A DNA stretch of 64,000 nt from assembly GCA_014155875.1 (NCBI GenBank), contig JACEFZ010027753.1:102501-166500 (forward strand). The letters run 5' to 3'. Under the pieces are notes generated by a model that saw nothing but the letters and a program-made list of their open reading frames with translations, was not told the DNA's origin and did no database searches. Source of the DNA: Cepaea nemoralis. Lineage: Eukaryota; Mollusca; Gastropoda; Stylommatophora; Helicidae. Positions 43,885 to 54,845 of this stretch are shown here, in pieces. The first letter of the stretch is position 1. The number at the start of each line of letters is the position of its first letter. A program made the position numbers and the translations under genes.

Positions 43885-44135
43885 ATCAGCTCATCATCGT
43901 CATGTGCCATTCCGATAAGCGTCATGTTTGACCATCTCACACGATCACCAGAGTCGTAGATCAGCCCTGTGCTCTTGTCTCGACCATGGATTCTTTACAT
44001 AGAATAATAGGGTAAAGATTACAGATCTGATCAAAGAATCTGGTGATTGTGTGAGATGACGAACCATGAGCGCCCACGACTATCGCCGGCATGAAACATG
44101 ATGATGATGACGACGACGATGATGATGATGATCTT
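43885..44135. repeat. Head-to-head pair of LINE-C 3' ends
   Basis: 43885-43985 is a LINE-C 3' end on minus (ATCATCGTCATGTGCC at its tail, GAGTCGTAGATCAG inside). 44030-44135 is another on plus, ending CCGGCATGAAACATGATGATG and a GAT/GAC tail. The two arms of about 100 bp are imperfect inverted repeats separated by about 45 bp. Confidence 0.75.
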
Positions 44136-44221
44136 AGCGCTGACAATCAAACATCACAAACAATGCAGAAATTGAATATGCCTACGAACTTTGAAAACTT
44201 TGGCTACATAGCCAACAACAG

Positions 44222-44680
44222 TTAGGACTTTAGTCTTTAAACGCGATTCCAACTTCATGGCAAAGGGTAGCCCCATAATGCTCCATTCCTATGCCAGTGA
44301 ATATCACACAAATTGCTCCTCACTTCCCCGTGTGAAAAATGGAACAGGCAGGAGTCACGACAAGCCAACAACCCTCACAGGTATACTATGCATAATGCCG
44401 CTGACAGAATGCCAACACAAAAGTCTGCCGCGAAAATAACAGTTCATCGTCGATGGAAGCGGCAGTGACTAGAAAACAAGCTGCCACACATTACTGCATA
44501 AAGTAAACCCAGTTAGTTCAACGACCGACCGGCCTGCCGCCATTTTTCTGAACATGCAGTTCACGATACAGACAACCACGGACAGATGTAAAAGCACTCC
44601 ACACGAAATCCACAGTTCATAGTGTCACCCCACGCACTCAGCCCAGTAGCTGGGCGACGGAACCATGAATTAGGACTTTA
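44222..44680 (+). mobile_element. X-repeat, copy 5, with perfect 11-bp target duplication
   Basis: TTAGGACTTTA at 44222-44232 recurs at 44670-44680, so the element is 44233-44669 (437 bp). It begins GTCTTTAAACGCGATTCC and ends GGGCGACGGAACCATGAA. No terminal inverted repeat, no clear tail and no coding motif. The duplication shows that X is mobile. Length and the 11-bp duplication fit a SINE-like retroposon, but no Pol III boxes are obvious. Confidence 0.8.
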
Positions 44681-45540
44681 AACGAAGTGGCGATCCGGTT
44701 GACCAAAGCATTGCAAAGGTCTATGACACAACACCAGCAAGCAAGTTAGAGTAACGGTTTTAGACTATGCATCTCTTCTCAGGGAAAATTTGAATGAATG
44801 AATCACCACCCCCACCCCCATCTCCCCCCCCCCCAAAAAAAAGGAGAAGTAGACGATCAGCTTTACTAGAAGACGATCACAAGTAACAAAATGGACGTTG
44901 CAGCCAAAGCCTTCGTCAGCACAGAATCACAAACAGACACGACTACATTAAAAACACCGCGCGAAAATATTAATATAAAATCTATTTATCCTTGTTGTGG
45001 GCTGAACACGTGTTTCAGAGGATCTGCGTGTAGGATTCCAACAATATATGACATGTGTGCCAGCAAACAAATATACACATCTTAGAGAATTTTATTTATA
45101 TATATATGCCAATACATTTTCAAATTTGAAGGCGCCAAACTGGCAATTGTGTGCCACATGTTGTAATCTATGTGTTTGTAGGAGTTCTTACATGAATATA
45201 TTTATCTGACCTATTTTCTCTACTCTCCTGGTCTGGTTTTTTTTTTAATTATTATTATTTACGCACGTCCAAGAAAGGCGACATCAAAAGAGAAAGAAAG
45301 ATGAATTGGATAGCTGGCACAAGACATGCTGAGAGTGGTTATTTGTGAAATGTGGAGGGTGAGGAGAGGAACATGAGAGAGGCAGGATCGAAGGGATCGC
45401 CGAAAGACAATTTTTCGTATTCTTTCGTCATGTATCTCATCGGACATCATAAATACACAGACGTGTCTTGTGTGGCGTTCATAGTAGCAGAGTAAATAAG
45501 CAGGGGTTAGAGGACGCACTAGACAACATAACAATTGAAA
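44681..45540. other. No gene; small direct repeat
   Basis: Unique-looking sequence with a C/A homopolymer at 44826-44842. A segment at 45455-45535 (GGGGTTAGAGGACGCACTAGAC) is repeated in diverged form at 45935-46010. Confidence 0.5.
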
Positions 45541-45640
45541 GCTGTAATTACTACCGGGATTCGAACCTATCACCTCCAAGTGACGACAGCGTCTCGCTGT
45601 AGGAACAAGTGTACTTTGACGCATGACCAACTAGACACTT
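45541..45640 (-). mobile_element. tRNA-like SINE head
   Basis: The minus strand has TCTAGTTGGTCATGCGTCAAA and then GGTTCGAATCCCGGTAG, A- and B-box-like. The T stem does not pair properly, so a working tRNA gene is unlikely. Confidence 0.45.
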
Positions 45641-46314
45641 TATAACAGGTGTCTTCATTAGCCGGTATATCAGCCACATGAACCCACATTTATGGAATAC
45701 GGACATAGTTCTTATCCAACCACTGACATAGCACCATAGGTCTTAGAATTGTATATTAAACCAGCATAGGTCAAATAACGAACAAAGAAACACATCAGAC
45801 CGTAATGCTGTGTCCAGTATATTCACAAACATTTAAACAAGAGAGATGATTGGTCGGTTCCAACGTTGTACACGTATTACACATAAATATCAATTGGGGA
45901 ACTCTTTGAGGCCACTAAGATAGTACATAAATAAACACACATGTATTGTTTGGCGATCATAGAAGTAAAGGAAAGAAGCAGGGATTAGAGGACACATTAG
46001 ACAAAATATATTATATTTATCCCACCCAGCTCACATGTTGTATCACGATCCGTTTACATCCTGTAATGATGTTCTGTAAATGTGAAGCTCCGATGCTGAT
46101 CTTGCACAGTCGGTTGGTGTCTGAGCTTAGACAGGAGAACGAGGGCACTGCACCACAATCCACTCGGAGATGGTATTTAGACACAGCGGTGGGTAGAAAT
46201 GCTATACACCAATCTCCGACTGATGCATACCCTTTTCGAGACTGATCAGCGATGTGTCTGACTGAAGTGTTAAAACTAGCAGTCTTTTAAAAGATTCACA
46301 AACAACAAACAACA
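45641..46314. other. No gene recognised
   Basis: Apart from the diverged repeat at 45935-46010, nothing recognisable. The 99-residue plus frame at 45946-46245 has no motif. Confidence 0.45.
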
Positions 46315-46516
46315 ATGACCACAGTAACAACAACAACAACAGCGATAACAGTAACACCAACAATAGCAAGAGCAAAAATAGAAATTGCAACATCAGTATC
46401 AACAATAACAGCAACAACACCAACTTTAGTGACAGCAGAAACAATTACTAACCACAACAGCAATAACAGCAATAACAGCAATAACAACAGCAATGAAAAC
46501 AACCAGAACAACAAAC

Positions 46517-46600
<84 letters not shown>

Positions 46601-46870
46601 TTTATATCATGCGTGAATTCTTTTACACTAAGATAACCACACACACTGAAACACTTACAGGCACCCGCACACATACTCACACACACACACACACTTTACA
46701 AATACACACACACTCAGATATACTAACACACACATACATAGTTGCATATATACTCCCACACACTCATATCAACACGCTCTATCTAACACACGTACTCGAA
46801 CACACACACACACACACACACACTCACATGTTCACACTCTCTTACACACGCACTCGTATGCTTTTACTAA

Positions 46871-46917
<47 letters not shown>

Positions 46918-47190
46918 TCACACGCACTCTCAGACATTCTCACACTCATATATACTCTCTCTCACACACACACGCACACTCCCATACACTCACACATTCT
47001 CACACTCACACCACACTCTCAGACATACCAACTCACACACATTAGCACACATTCTCACACTTACACTCCCACACACAATCACACATCCTCACACTCCCAC
47101 ACACACACACTTACTCAGACATTTTCACTCATACACACACACACTCCCACACATTATAATACTCACACACACAAACACGCATTCGTAAAC
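46315..47190. repeat. ACA/GCA, CT and CA microsatellite block
   Basis: CAACAA/CAATAACAG to 46515, CT from 46520 to 46590, then CA with ACACTC variants to about 47185. A 344-residue plus frame crosses it only because these repeats lack stops. Confidence 0.9.
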
Positions 47191-47540
47191 AAAATAACAT
47201 CCCAGCTGAAACCTTGCCAGATTTCTTTCCATTCACCGCCTATATTTACCCGCGCCATCATCCCAGACAAACGCCTAAGACTAGAGAAAGAGCCAAACAC
47301 ATTTAATATCTTTAAAGTAATTAATCAAACTTGGCCTACTGTGAAATGATTATTAACAAAAGCACGTATTTATCGTCTGGCCATTTCGTTGTCTGCAAGG
47401 ATTGTGATCTCGCCTCACGTGAAGTTTTCAATCCTCGCCATTGTGGAATTCACGGGTGTTCACAGGCGGATGTGAATGTACAATCTTCGATGGCGAGCGA
47501 GTGGGCTATCAGTCAATCAATACGTCAGCATATAGGCAGA
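47191..47540. other. No gene recognised
   Basis: Unique-looking. No motif found. Confidence 0.5.
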
Positions 47541-48170
47541 GAGTTTTATAGACAGACAGGAAGGCAGAGAAAGTCAGATAGACGAAACATGGAGAAAGGT
47601 AGACGGACAGGCGGGCAGACAGACAGACAGATAAACAGACAGACATACAAGTCAGACAGGTATGTGGGCGTGCAGACAGATTAACGGATAGAGAGACAAG
47701 CGGGTAGACTGATAAATAGATATACAATCAGACAGAAAAACAGGAAAGAAGACAAGCTTCAAAAGCAAAACGGTATGCCTGTACGAGGAGATGTAAGAAG
47801 GTAGGCTAGGAATGGTAAGCACGTAAGTAGATATTATTATACGTCGACACTTTGGTAGGTAGTATTATAGATAGGTAGATAGATATTATCATTGCTAGGT
47901 AATATTATAGGTAAGTAGGTCGGTAAGTAGATTATGGGTGGGCGATTAGATAGATAAGTAGGTGGGTTGATACGATAGTACAGAGGTGGGTATATTGCTA
48001 TGTTGGTAGGTGGATGGATGAGTAGGCAGGTAGGTATGTTGGTTGGTGAGCGGAAAGATAGGTAGAGCGATAGGCAGGCAGGCAGGCAGGCAGGCAGGTA
48101 GGTAGGTAGGTAGACAGGCAGGCAGACAGGTAGGTAGGTAGGTCCGTGAATAAATGGATGGATAGATGTA
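47541..48170. repeat. GACA/GGTA/GGCA microsatellite
   Basis: Interrupted tetranucleotide repeats. GGCA is purest at 48071-48097. Confidence 0.85.
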
Positions 48171-48690
48171 TATTTAAGTTATCTTGAACACCAAGCAGAC
48201 AAATATTTATTATCATGATATCCTGTAATTGAAATATAACTTGAAATTTTTCTAAAACAAACCAAAATAATTATGACATCGCCTTGAAAACCAAAACAAA
48301 CACACAAACAAAACAAAAATCATTCGGGATTGCTGCTTGGAGAAACCGAAATTCCAGTATTTTATCCAAAGCATTAGTTCGATTAAGAACCACACGCAAA
48401 TACTTCTGAAGATATTGGCAACCACTTGAAACGAAATCTCTTTAGGATTCACTTTTAATTTGGACTCGGTTCTGCAGATGGGCCGTGCTTACATTTCTCG
48501 CTGGGTTCTGCAGCAGGGGCACGTGGAGTAGTGATTTTCTAGCTAACGATGCTTTTGGCTCTCGCCTTTGAAAAGCTGCCTCGTTGCAGCCTCGGTGAAT
48601 ACTCTCACAAACACACGAAACAAGCATTCTTAACATAGAACTTAATAGGCCAGTTATACGAATGTGAACAGAGAAGAGGGGCAATAAGCA
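48171..48690. other. No gene recognised
   Basis: Unique-looking. A 93-residue minus frame (48442-48723) has no motif I know. Confidence 0.5.
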
Positions 48691-50580
48691 GGCAGGCAGA
48701 TAGGCAGACATGCAGATAGACAATTATACAGATAGACAAATAGACAGGCAGACAGATAGATAATTATTTTTCCGCATATCCTTTCAGGACATCGCTGTCA
48801 ACATCAGTATCTTTCAGCTGATTGTTGATTTCTTGGCAAGATTACGCTCAGTAGTTTGCCATTGCTTTCTGAACGACCGGCTCACATGCCCCATAAGTTA
48901 CCGACGCGGAGAGAACCACTACCTATTCTCGTGCACGTCACGTTACTCACGAGAGTATACGGGATTACGGAGAAAGTCGTGTAACGCCTAGACCCGGGAG
49001 ACCGGCATAGATAATTATACAGATAGACAAATAGACAAGCAAACAGACAGACAATTATACAGATAGACAAATAGGCTGACAGACAGATAGATAATTATAC
49101 AGATAGACAAATAGACAGTCAGACAGACAGATAGATAATTATACAGATAGACAAATATACAGTCAGACAGACAGATAGACAATTATACAGATAGACAAAT
49201 AGACAGTCAGATAGATAATTATACAGATAGACAGTCAGACAGACAGACAGACAATTATACAGATAGACAAATAGGCTGACAGACAGATAGATAATTATAC
49301 AGATAGACAAATAGACAGTCAGACAGACAGACAGACAATTATACAGATAGACAAATAGGCTGACAGACAGATAGATAATTATACAGATAGACAAATAGAC
49401 AGTCAGACAGACAGACAGACAATTATACAGATAGACAAATAGACAGTCAGACAGACATATAGATAATTATACATATAGACAAATAGACAGTCAGACAGAC
49501 AGACAGACAATTATACAGATAGACAAATAGACAGTCAGACTGACAGATAGATAATTATACAGATAGACAAATAGACAGTCAGACAGACAGATAGACAATT
49601 ATACAGACAGACAATTATACAGATAGACAAATAGGCTGACAGACAGATAGATAATTATACAGATAGACAAATAGACAGTCAGACAGACAGATAGATAATT
49701 ATACAAATAGACAGTCAGACAGACAGATAGATAATTATACAGATAGACAAATAGACAGTCAGACAGACAGACAATTATACAGATAGACAAATAGACAGTC
49801 AGACAGATAGATAGATAATTATACAGATAGACAAATAGACAGTCAGACAGACAGATAGACAATTATACAGATAGACAAATAGACAGTCAGACAGATAGAT
49901 AGATAATTATACAGATAGACAGTCAGACAGACAGACAGACAATTATACAGATAGACAAATAGACAGTCAGACAGATAGATAGATAATTATACAGATAGAC
50001 AAATAGACAGTCAGACAGACAGACAGACAATTATACAGATAGACAAATAGACAGTCAGACAGACAGATAGACAATTATACAGACAGACAATTATACAGAT
50101 AGACAAATAGGCTGACAGACAGATAGATAATTATACAGATAGACAAATAGACAGTCAGACAGACAGATAGATAATTATACAAATAGACAGTCAGACAGAC
50201 AGATAGATAATTATACAGATAGACAAATAGACAGTCAGACAGACAGACAATTATACAGATAGACAAATAGACAGTCAGACAGATAGATAGATAATTATAC
50301 AGATAGACAAATAGACAGTCAGACAGACAGATAGACAATTATACAGATAGACAAATAGACAGTCAGACAGATAGATAGATAATTATACAGATAGACAGTC
50401 AGACAGACAGACAGACAATTATACAGATAGACAAATAGACAGTCAGACAGATAGATAGATAATTATACAGATAGACAAATAGACAGTCAGACAGACAGAC
50501 AGACAATTATACAGATAGACAAATAGACAGTCAGACAGACAGATAGACAATTATACAGATAGACAAATAGACGTAGGCAG
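48691..50580. repeat. GACA/GATA satellite, about 44-bp unit, with a 476-bp higher-order duplication
   Basis: Built of ATAATTATACAGATAGACAA, then ATAGACAGTCAGACAGACAG-type blocks. About 35-40 units. The segment from about 49595 to 50070 recurs at 50071-50546 with an offset of 476 and no difference that I could see. A SINE-1 (48768-49006) sits inside the array. Confidence 0.9.
48756..49018 (-). mobile_element. SINE-1 full-length copy 2, with perfect 12-bp target duplication
   Basis: The element is 48768-49006 (239 bp) on the minus strand, bounded by ATAGATAATTAT at 48756-48767 and 49007-49018. Minus-strand start GCCGGTCTCCCGGGTCTAGG, end GATATGCGGAAAAA. The B box is weaker than in copy 1 (GTGGTTCTCTCC). 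The duplicated flank is itself satellite sequence, so the SINE landed in the array. Confidence 0.85.
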
Positions 50581-50738
50581 ATAGATAAACAAATACATAG
50601 GAGATGTACCGACAGAGCGACAGGTAGACAGATAAAGCGACAGGCGGAAGAACGGACAGAAGGATGGTTGGATTGATGGATCCACCGACGAGCGGTTGGG
50701 GGCTCAGATGGATAGACAAATGGATAATGAGATACATA

Positions 50739-52067
50739 CGAGGGGAAGTCAATAAGTATGTCACAAATGGCTGTAGAAAAATAACTAAATGTGATAACAA
50801 CTTGAAACCAGTTTATTTTTATACATACATTGTTCTTTTATTTCTTAACCTAATTTCCACCAACATCGATGCACTTATCCCATCGTTTTATGAGTTCTCC
50901 TAAACCGAACACATAGAACTGCGTGCTCTGTTTTCTAAGCGACGTATTCACTTCACATTCAACTTCGACGTCATTCGCGAAATGTCTCCCGCCAAGGTGA
51001 GTTTTCAGTGGACCAAAGACGTGGAAATCGCTAGGGGCTAAGTCGGGGCTGTAAGATGGATGTTCCAGAACTTCCCACCTTAGTTGGTTAATTTTCTCCT
51101 GAATTAGTCGAGCCGTATGTGGTCGGGCATTGTCATGAAAAAGCAACACTCCTCTAGTCAGCAGTCTTGAAAGTTTTCTTCGAATTGCATCATGAAGCAT
51201 CGATAGAACTTTACAGTACGATTCAGAATTCACATTGTCACCTTTCTTCTTGAAATTGGTTAAAAGCACTCCTTGGTAATCCCAGAATACTGTCAGCATA
51301 ACCTTCCCTGCTGATGGCGTAACGTTGAATTTTTGGACACAAGGTGAAGAAGGATATTTCCATCGCATTGAAGCACTCTTTGATTCGGGATGGTAGTAAT
51401 GCACCCATGATTCATCACCTATAATAATCCTGTTCAGCATGTCTTCTCCTTCATCTTCTTATCGACAGAGATGATGCAAGGACCGGCCAAATAGGTTAAT
51501 TTTGTATTCCTCCTTCAATTGTCTGTGTACCCACCTTGAGCACACTTTCATAAATGTCAATCGATCATGCATTATGCTGTATGCTGAACCATGTGAGCAC
51601 CTTATTGCAGATGCTACAGAGTCTATCGTTACTCGCCTGTCACTTCTAATCATCTCCTCCACCCGCTGCACGGATGCTTCTGTTGCAATCTCAACAGGAC
51701 GACCAGATCGGATTTCATCAACAATTTAAGAGCGTCCTTGAGAAATTTTTTCTACCCAGCTATGCACCGCTTTACGGGACAAACATTTGTCAGCATAAAC
51801 AGGAAGCATTTCCTTATGAATGTCCTTTTGCAGGCAGTCCTTTTGCCCACAAAAAACGCTCAATAGCACGTTGCTCTTTGGTTATACGCTCCGTAAGTAG
51901 TCGCCATTTTGTTGCGCTGCGCATGCGCATGAGACACCAAACGCCACCTGAAGAACGGGAATATAAAGGTCGATGTTGCTGTCACCTAATGACAAATGTA
52001 GAAGACGCCATCTACATTTACCTACCATCCCACAGAACTGTGTGACTTACTTATTGACTCGCCCTCG
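50739..52067 (-). mobile_element. Mariner element, full length
   Basis: 1329 bp with 26-bp inverted ends that differ at three positions: CGAGGGGAAGTCAATAAGTA at the left and, reversed, CGAGGGCGAGTCAATAAGTA at the right. A TA precedes the left end, while the right flank is AA, so one copy of the TA duplication has mutated. It contains a near-complete transposase pseudogene. Confidence 0.9.
50850..51907 (-). pseudogene. Mariner transposase, DD34D, broken
   Basis: Likely start ATG at 51907-51905 (MATTYGAYNQ), one base out of phase with the following TKEQRAIERFLWAKGL. The N-terminal helix-turn-helix region continues with AKDIHKEMLPVYADK-type reading, a stop (GRS then TAA, about 51728), RSGRPVEIATEASVQRVEEM and CSHGSAYSIMHDRL. 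A gap of frame occurs near 51450. The catalytic part is a clean frame of 196 codons: IGDESWVHYY, LLFHDNARPHTARLI, YSPDLAPSDFHVFGPLK. Exactly 34 residues separate the second and third Asp, the mariner DD34D spacing. All three Asp remain. At least three lesions prevent a full protein. Confidence 0.85.
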
Positions 52068-52149
52068 AAAATCGATAACTATATGCATGGATAAATTGAT
52101 GGGCGGACGGACGGACTGACTGACTGGTACATAGATATGTGAAAGATAC

Positions 52150-52373
52150 AATTTTCCCGTATCCTGAATTGTAACTCACTATCTCTATTTTCTCTCCCCC
52201 TTCCTTTCCCTCCCTCTGTCTCTCCCTCTCTCCCGTCCACTGCATTTCTCCCTCCTCTCCCCCTGTCTCTCTCCTACCCTCCTTCACCCTCCCACCCCCA
52301 CTCTCTCTCTCTCTCTCTCTGTATATATTCCTGTGTGTCTCAGCCCCTTTGCCCTCTATCTGTAAATGTGTGC

Positions 52374-52429
<56 letters not shown>

Positions 52430-52440
52430 CCCCACCGCGT
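52150..52440. repeat. CT-rich tract and TG microsatellite
   Basis: CT/CCCT to about 52320, and pure TG from 52377 to 52427. Confidence 0.9.
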
Positions 52441-52639
52441 CTTTTTTCTCCCCCACCCCTCACTCAATCAATCTCTATATTTAGCTGCCCATCGACTTAA
52501 ATCGAAGACATTAAGGAAATGAAAGTTTCGATTTGCGAGAGATCATGAATGAGCAGTCACCGCCCGCGTGGATCGTACAACGACAGCTCCCCCCCCCCCC
52601 CGTACCACACCCAGCACAGCTACACATCCCGCATGGCTG

Positions 52640-52900
52640 TCCGTGTCCGGGTGTCAGCACACAGGTCGCCAATGTGGCATAAGGCTGGTCACTCGCTTGC
52701 CGTCTGTGTGGTCATGGTTCGATTCGCACTGTGGTAGAGTCGAAAGGTTTAACTTTGTCCTGGGCTGGCAGGTCGCCTCAACCTAAAATGGGTACGATAA
52801 AAGTGTTGGGAAGTAAAGGGGAACGGCTTGATACTGACCATATCATTCACGAGTGTCGATTACTCTAAACAATGGGTCCGGCTCCATATACTACATGCTC
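52640..52900 (+). mobile_element. tRNA-derived SINE (SINE-3), copy 1
   Basis: A B-box-like GGTTCGATTCGC (about 52714) and a 3' domain (CTAAAATGGGTACGATAAAA, TGGGAAGTAAAGG) shared with 58870-59110. It is followed by a TTC array, as is the other copy. Confidence 0.5.
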
Positions 52901-52904
52901 TTTT

Positions 52905-53100
52905 CTCTTCTTCTTCTTCTTCTTCTTCTTCTTCCTCCTCCTCTTCCTCCTCCTCCTCCTCTTCTTCTTCTTCTTCTTCTTCCTCCTCCTCTTCCTCCTC
53001 CTCCTCCTCCTCCTCCTCTTCTTCTTCTTCTTCTTCTTCTTCTTCTTCTTCTTCTTCTTCTTCTTCTTCTTCTTCTTCTTCTTCTTCTTCTTCTTCTTCT
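52905..53100. repeat. TTC/CTC microsatellite at a LINE-F end
   Basis: 195 bases of TTC with CTC interruptions. The right edge is the LINE-F terminal sequence, so on the minus strand this is an AAG tail. Confidence 0.9.
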
Positions 53101-53165
53101 TCTGCTGTTGTCCTACAGCTTTTGCCTGTGAAGCATCTCAGAGAGAAGGCAGATGTAATATTTAG
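53101..53165 (-). mobile_element. LINE-F 3' terminus, copy 3
   Basis: The minus strand reads CTTCACAGGCAAAAGCTGTA, then GGACAACAG and the AAG array. Matches 18990-19050, where the tail is only about 15 bases long. Confidence 0.65.
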
Positions 53166-53284
53166 GCATGTCGCGCATACCATTGCTCATACCATTGTAC
53201 AACAAGCTGCACCCACTGTATACCATCAGCTGATGTCGTACGCAGTATGCGGGATTGCGGATCTCGCTCTCTAACCTTCGCTAC

Positions 53285-53385
53285 AGTCTCTGGCAATGGC
53301 AAACTAGCGAATGTAAAATTACCTAAAAAATAAACCAGGGGTTGATCACAACATCCTGCAAAAAGGTATGCAACATTTTTAAATG
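53285..53385 (+). mobile_element. SINE-1 3' fragment, diverged
   Basis: GGCAATGGCAAACTAGCGAATG to ATCCTGCAAAAAGGTATGCAAC follows the SINE-1 3' half with several changes. Confidence 0.65.
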
Positions 53386-53394
53386 CAATCCTAG

Positions 53395-53520
53395 GTCACA
53401 TTTCAACTTTATATGATACCACAATATCTAGCCTGAGAATGGGGTGGAGGCAGTCACAGCGGAGTATCGCTGGCTGGACGACAAACAACACACGCGTGTT
53501 GTGATTGTAGCAGACTCGTG
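53395..53520 (+). pseudogene. LINE-B1 RNase H fragment
   Basis: GATACCACAATATCTAGCCT then a shift and EAVTAEYRWLDDKQ with VVIVADS. Close to the minus-strand B1 RNase H at 25830-25730. About 40 codons remain. Confidence 0.6.
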
Positions 53521-53539
53521 CTACCACTTTTAGGCAGGG

Positions 53540-53655
53540 TTGATGTGCGGCCCTGGTCATTTGTAAAAGTTCGAATCCACCCTAAAGTGGATAGAACCCA
53601 TTACCCCAGAGCTATCAGGCGTCCGTCTAACCACTACACCACCGCGACTCCCGAG
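53540..53655 (-). mobile_element. tRNA-derived SINE head
   Basis: The minus strand has GGTGGTGTAGTGGTTAGACG, an A box, and GGTGGATTCGAACT, a B box, about 45 bases apart. The T and acceptor stems are imperfect and there is no 3' processing context of a tRNA gene. Confidence 0.55.
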
Positions 53656-53706
53656 GTGTATGATACCAGCCCTATAATATTTGACTAAATGGCACTCGAT
53701 GCCCGG

Positions 53707-53905
53707 CATGTTCAAATCAAATCAAATCAACTTTATTAGGGTCACAAATTGGGCGCGCAGGCCCGTCTTACATTCGGCCCTTCCAATCACTCGTCTTTCG
53801 TTCATCAAGAGCATTATACATTTACATAGGAAGAAAAATAAACATTGTGAAATGAATGTTGTAAACATAAACAAGGCTAATTACCATGTTGTGAGGCCCA
53901 TCTCC
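53707..53905 (-). mobile_element. LINE-A 3' UTR end with TGATT tail
   Basis: The minus strand reads ACAACATGGTAATTAGCC, ATGTTTACAACATTC, CGAATGTAAGACGGGCCTGC, CCTAATAAAGTTGATTTGAT. The upstream neighbour on the minus strand is the G-rich array, exactly as at 24686. Confidence 0.85.
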
Positions 53906-54600
53906 CACCTATCCATACATCACCCCACCCACACAACACCCTCACCTACCCACACACACGCGCACCAAGGGACACATACACACCCCCACCTACGCACACA
54001 CACGCACACCAAGGGACACATACATACCCCACCAACCGACCCATCCCCCTCCCGCACATCCCCCACCCGCACACACTGCCCTCACCTGATCCCCCAACCA
54101 AAACACACTCGCCACCCACAAACATTCCCCCACCAACCCACACATCCCACTCCCATCCATATACACATCCTAACCCACACATCCTCTCCCCACCCACACC
54201 TCAAACCACCCATCCCCCAGCCACATCTCTATCGACAACATATTCCCCACCCATGCACACAATCCCCCACCAACCCACACATCGCACATCCACTCACACA
54301 TCCCCAAACCATACACACACATCCCCACCAACTAACATGTCCCCCCCCCCCACACACACACATCTCCCTAACCACCCATACATCCCCAATCCACTCACAC
54401 ACACCCCACCCCCCACACCTACAACTTCCACCCACCCACACATGCCATAACCTAATCCCCCACCACACAATCCCCCACCCGCACATCACATACACCCCCT
54501 ACCACGCACTATTCCCAACCCACGCACCACACACACACATCCCTCACCAACACATCCCCACTTACACACCACACACATATCCCCCACCCAGATCAGTGTT
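53906..54600. repeat. C/A-rich array (G-rich on minus) joined to a LINE-A 3' UTR
   Basis: About 690 bases of CCCACCCACACA-type units. On the minus strand the units are GTGTGGGTTGGTGGGGGA-like, as in 24070-24685. The 336-residue plus frame across it is an artefact. A 27-base unit near 53965 and 54005 (CACCAAGGGACACATACA) is locally duplicated. Confidence 0.85.
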
Positions 54601-54687
54601 CAGTTTAACTAGGGCCGTCACATCTCTGGGGACATGTTCTGGAACCCTTTATAAGAGACTGGGTCGACCTTGGGCACATCTACAAGT

Positions 54688-54845
54688 ATAGGGTGTATTT
54701 TTAATGACTGTGCAGAGTTTGAAAATATTGCCGGTCCATGTTTTGTATTCACCCTCTGTAAAGTTCATGCAACATAATAGGTAAATAAAAAACTTGGACC
54801 GGCAATATTTTCAAACACTTGCAGTAATGAAAAATACAGCCTGTA
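54688..54845. mobile_element. Palindromic MITE, copy 2
   Basis: Left AGGGTGTATTTTTAATGACT and right AGTAATGAAAAATACAGCCT pair. Inner arms TGAAAATATTGCCGGTCCA and TGGACCGGCAATATTTTCA pair perfectly. About 80% similar to 4935-5083 by eye. Confidence 0.8.

Noticed and set aside
45541..45640. tRNA gene on the minus strand
   Set aside because: The B box is good but the T stem and acceptor stem do not pair. SINE head is more likely. The same holds for 53540-53655 and 3405-3632.
52828..53274. Long serine-, leucine-, phenylalanine- or glutamate-rich frames (also 22988-24054, 24789-25166, 40024-40347, 46315-47349, 53681-54691)
   Set aside because: They translate microsatellites in which no phase carries a stop. 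No codon structure, motif or normal composition.
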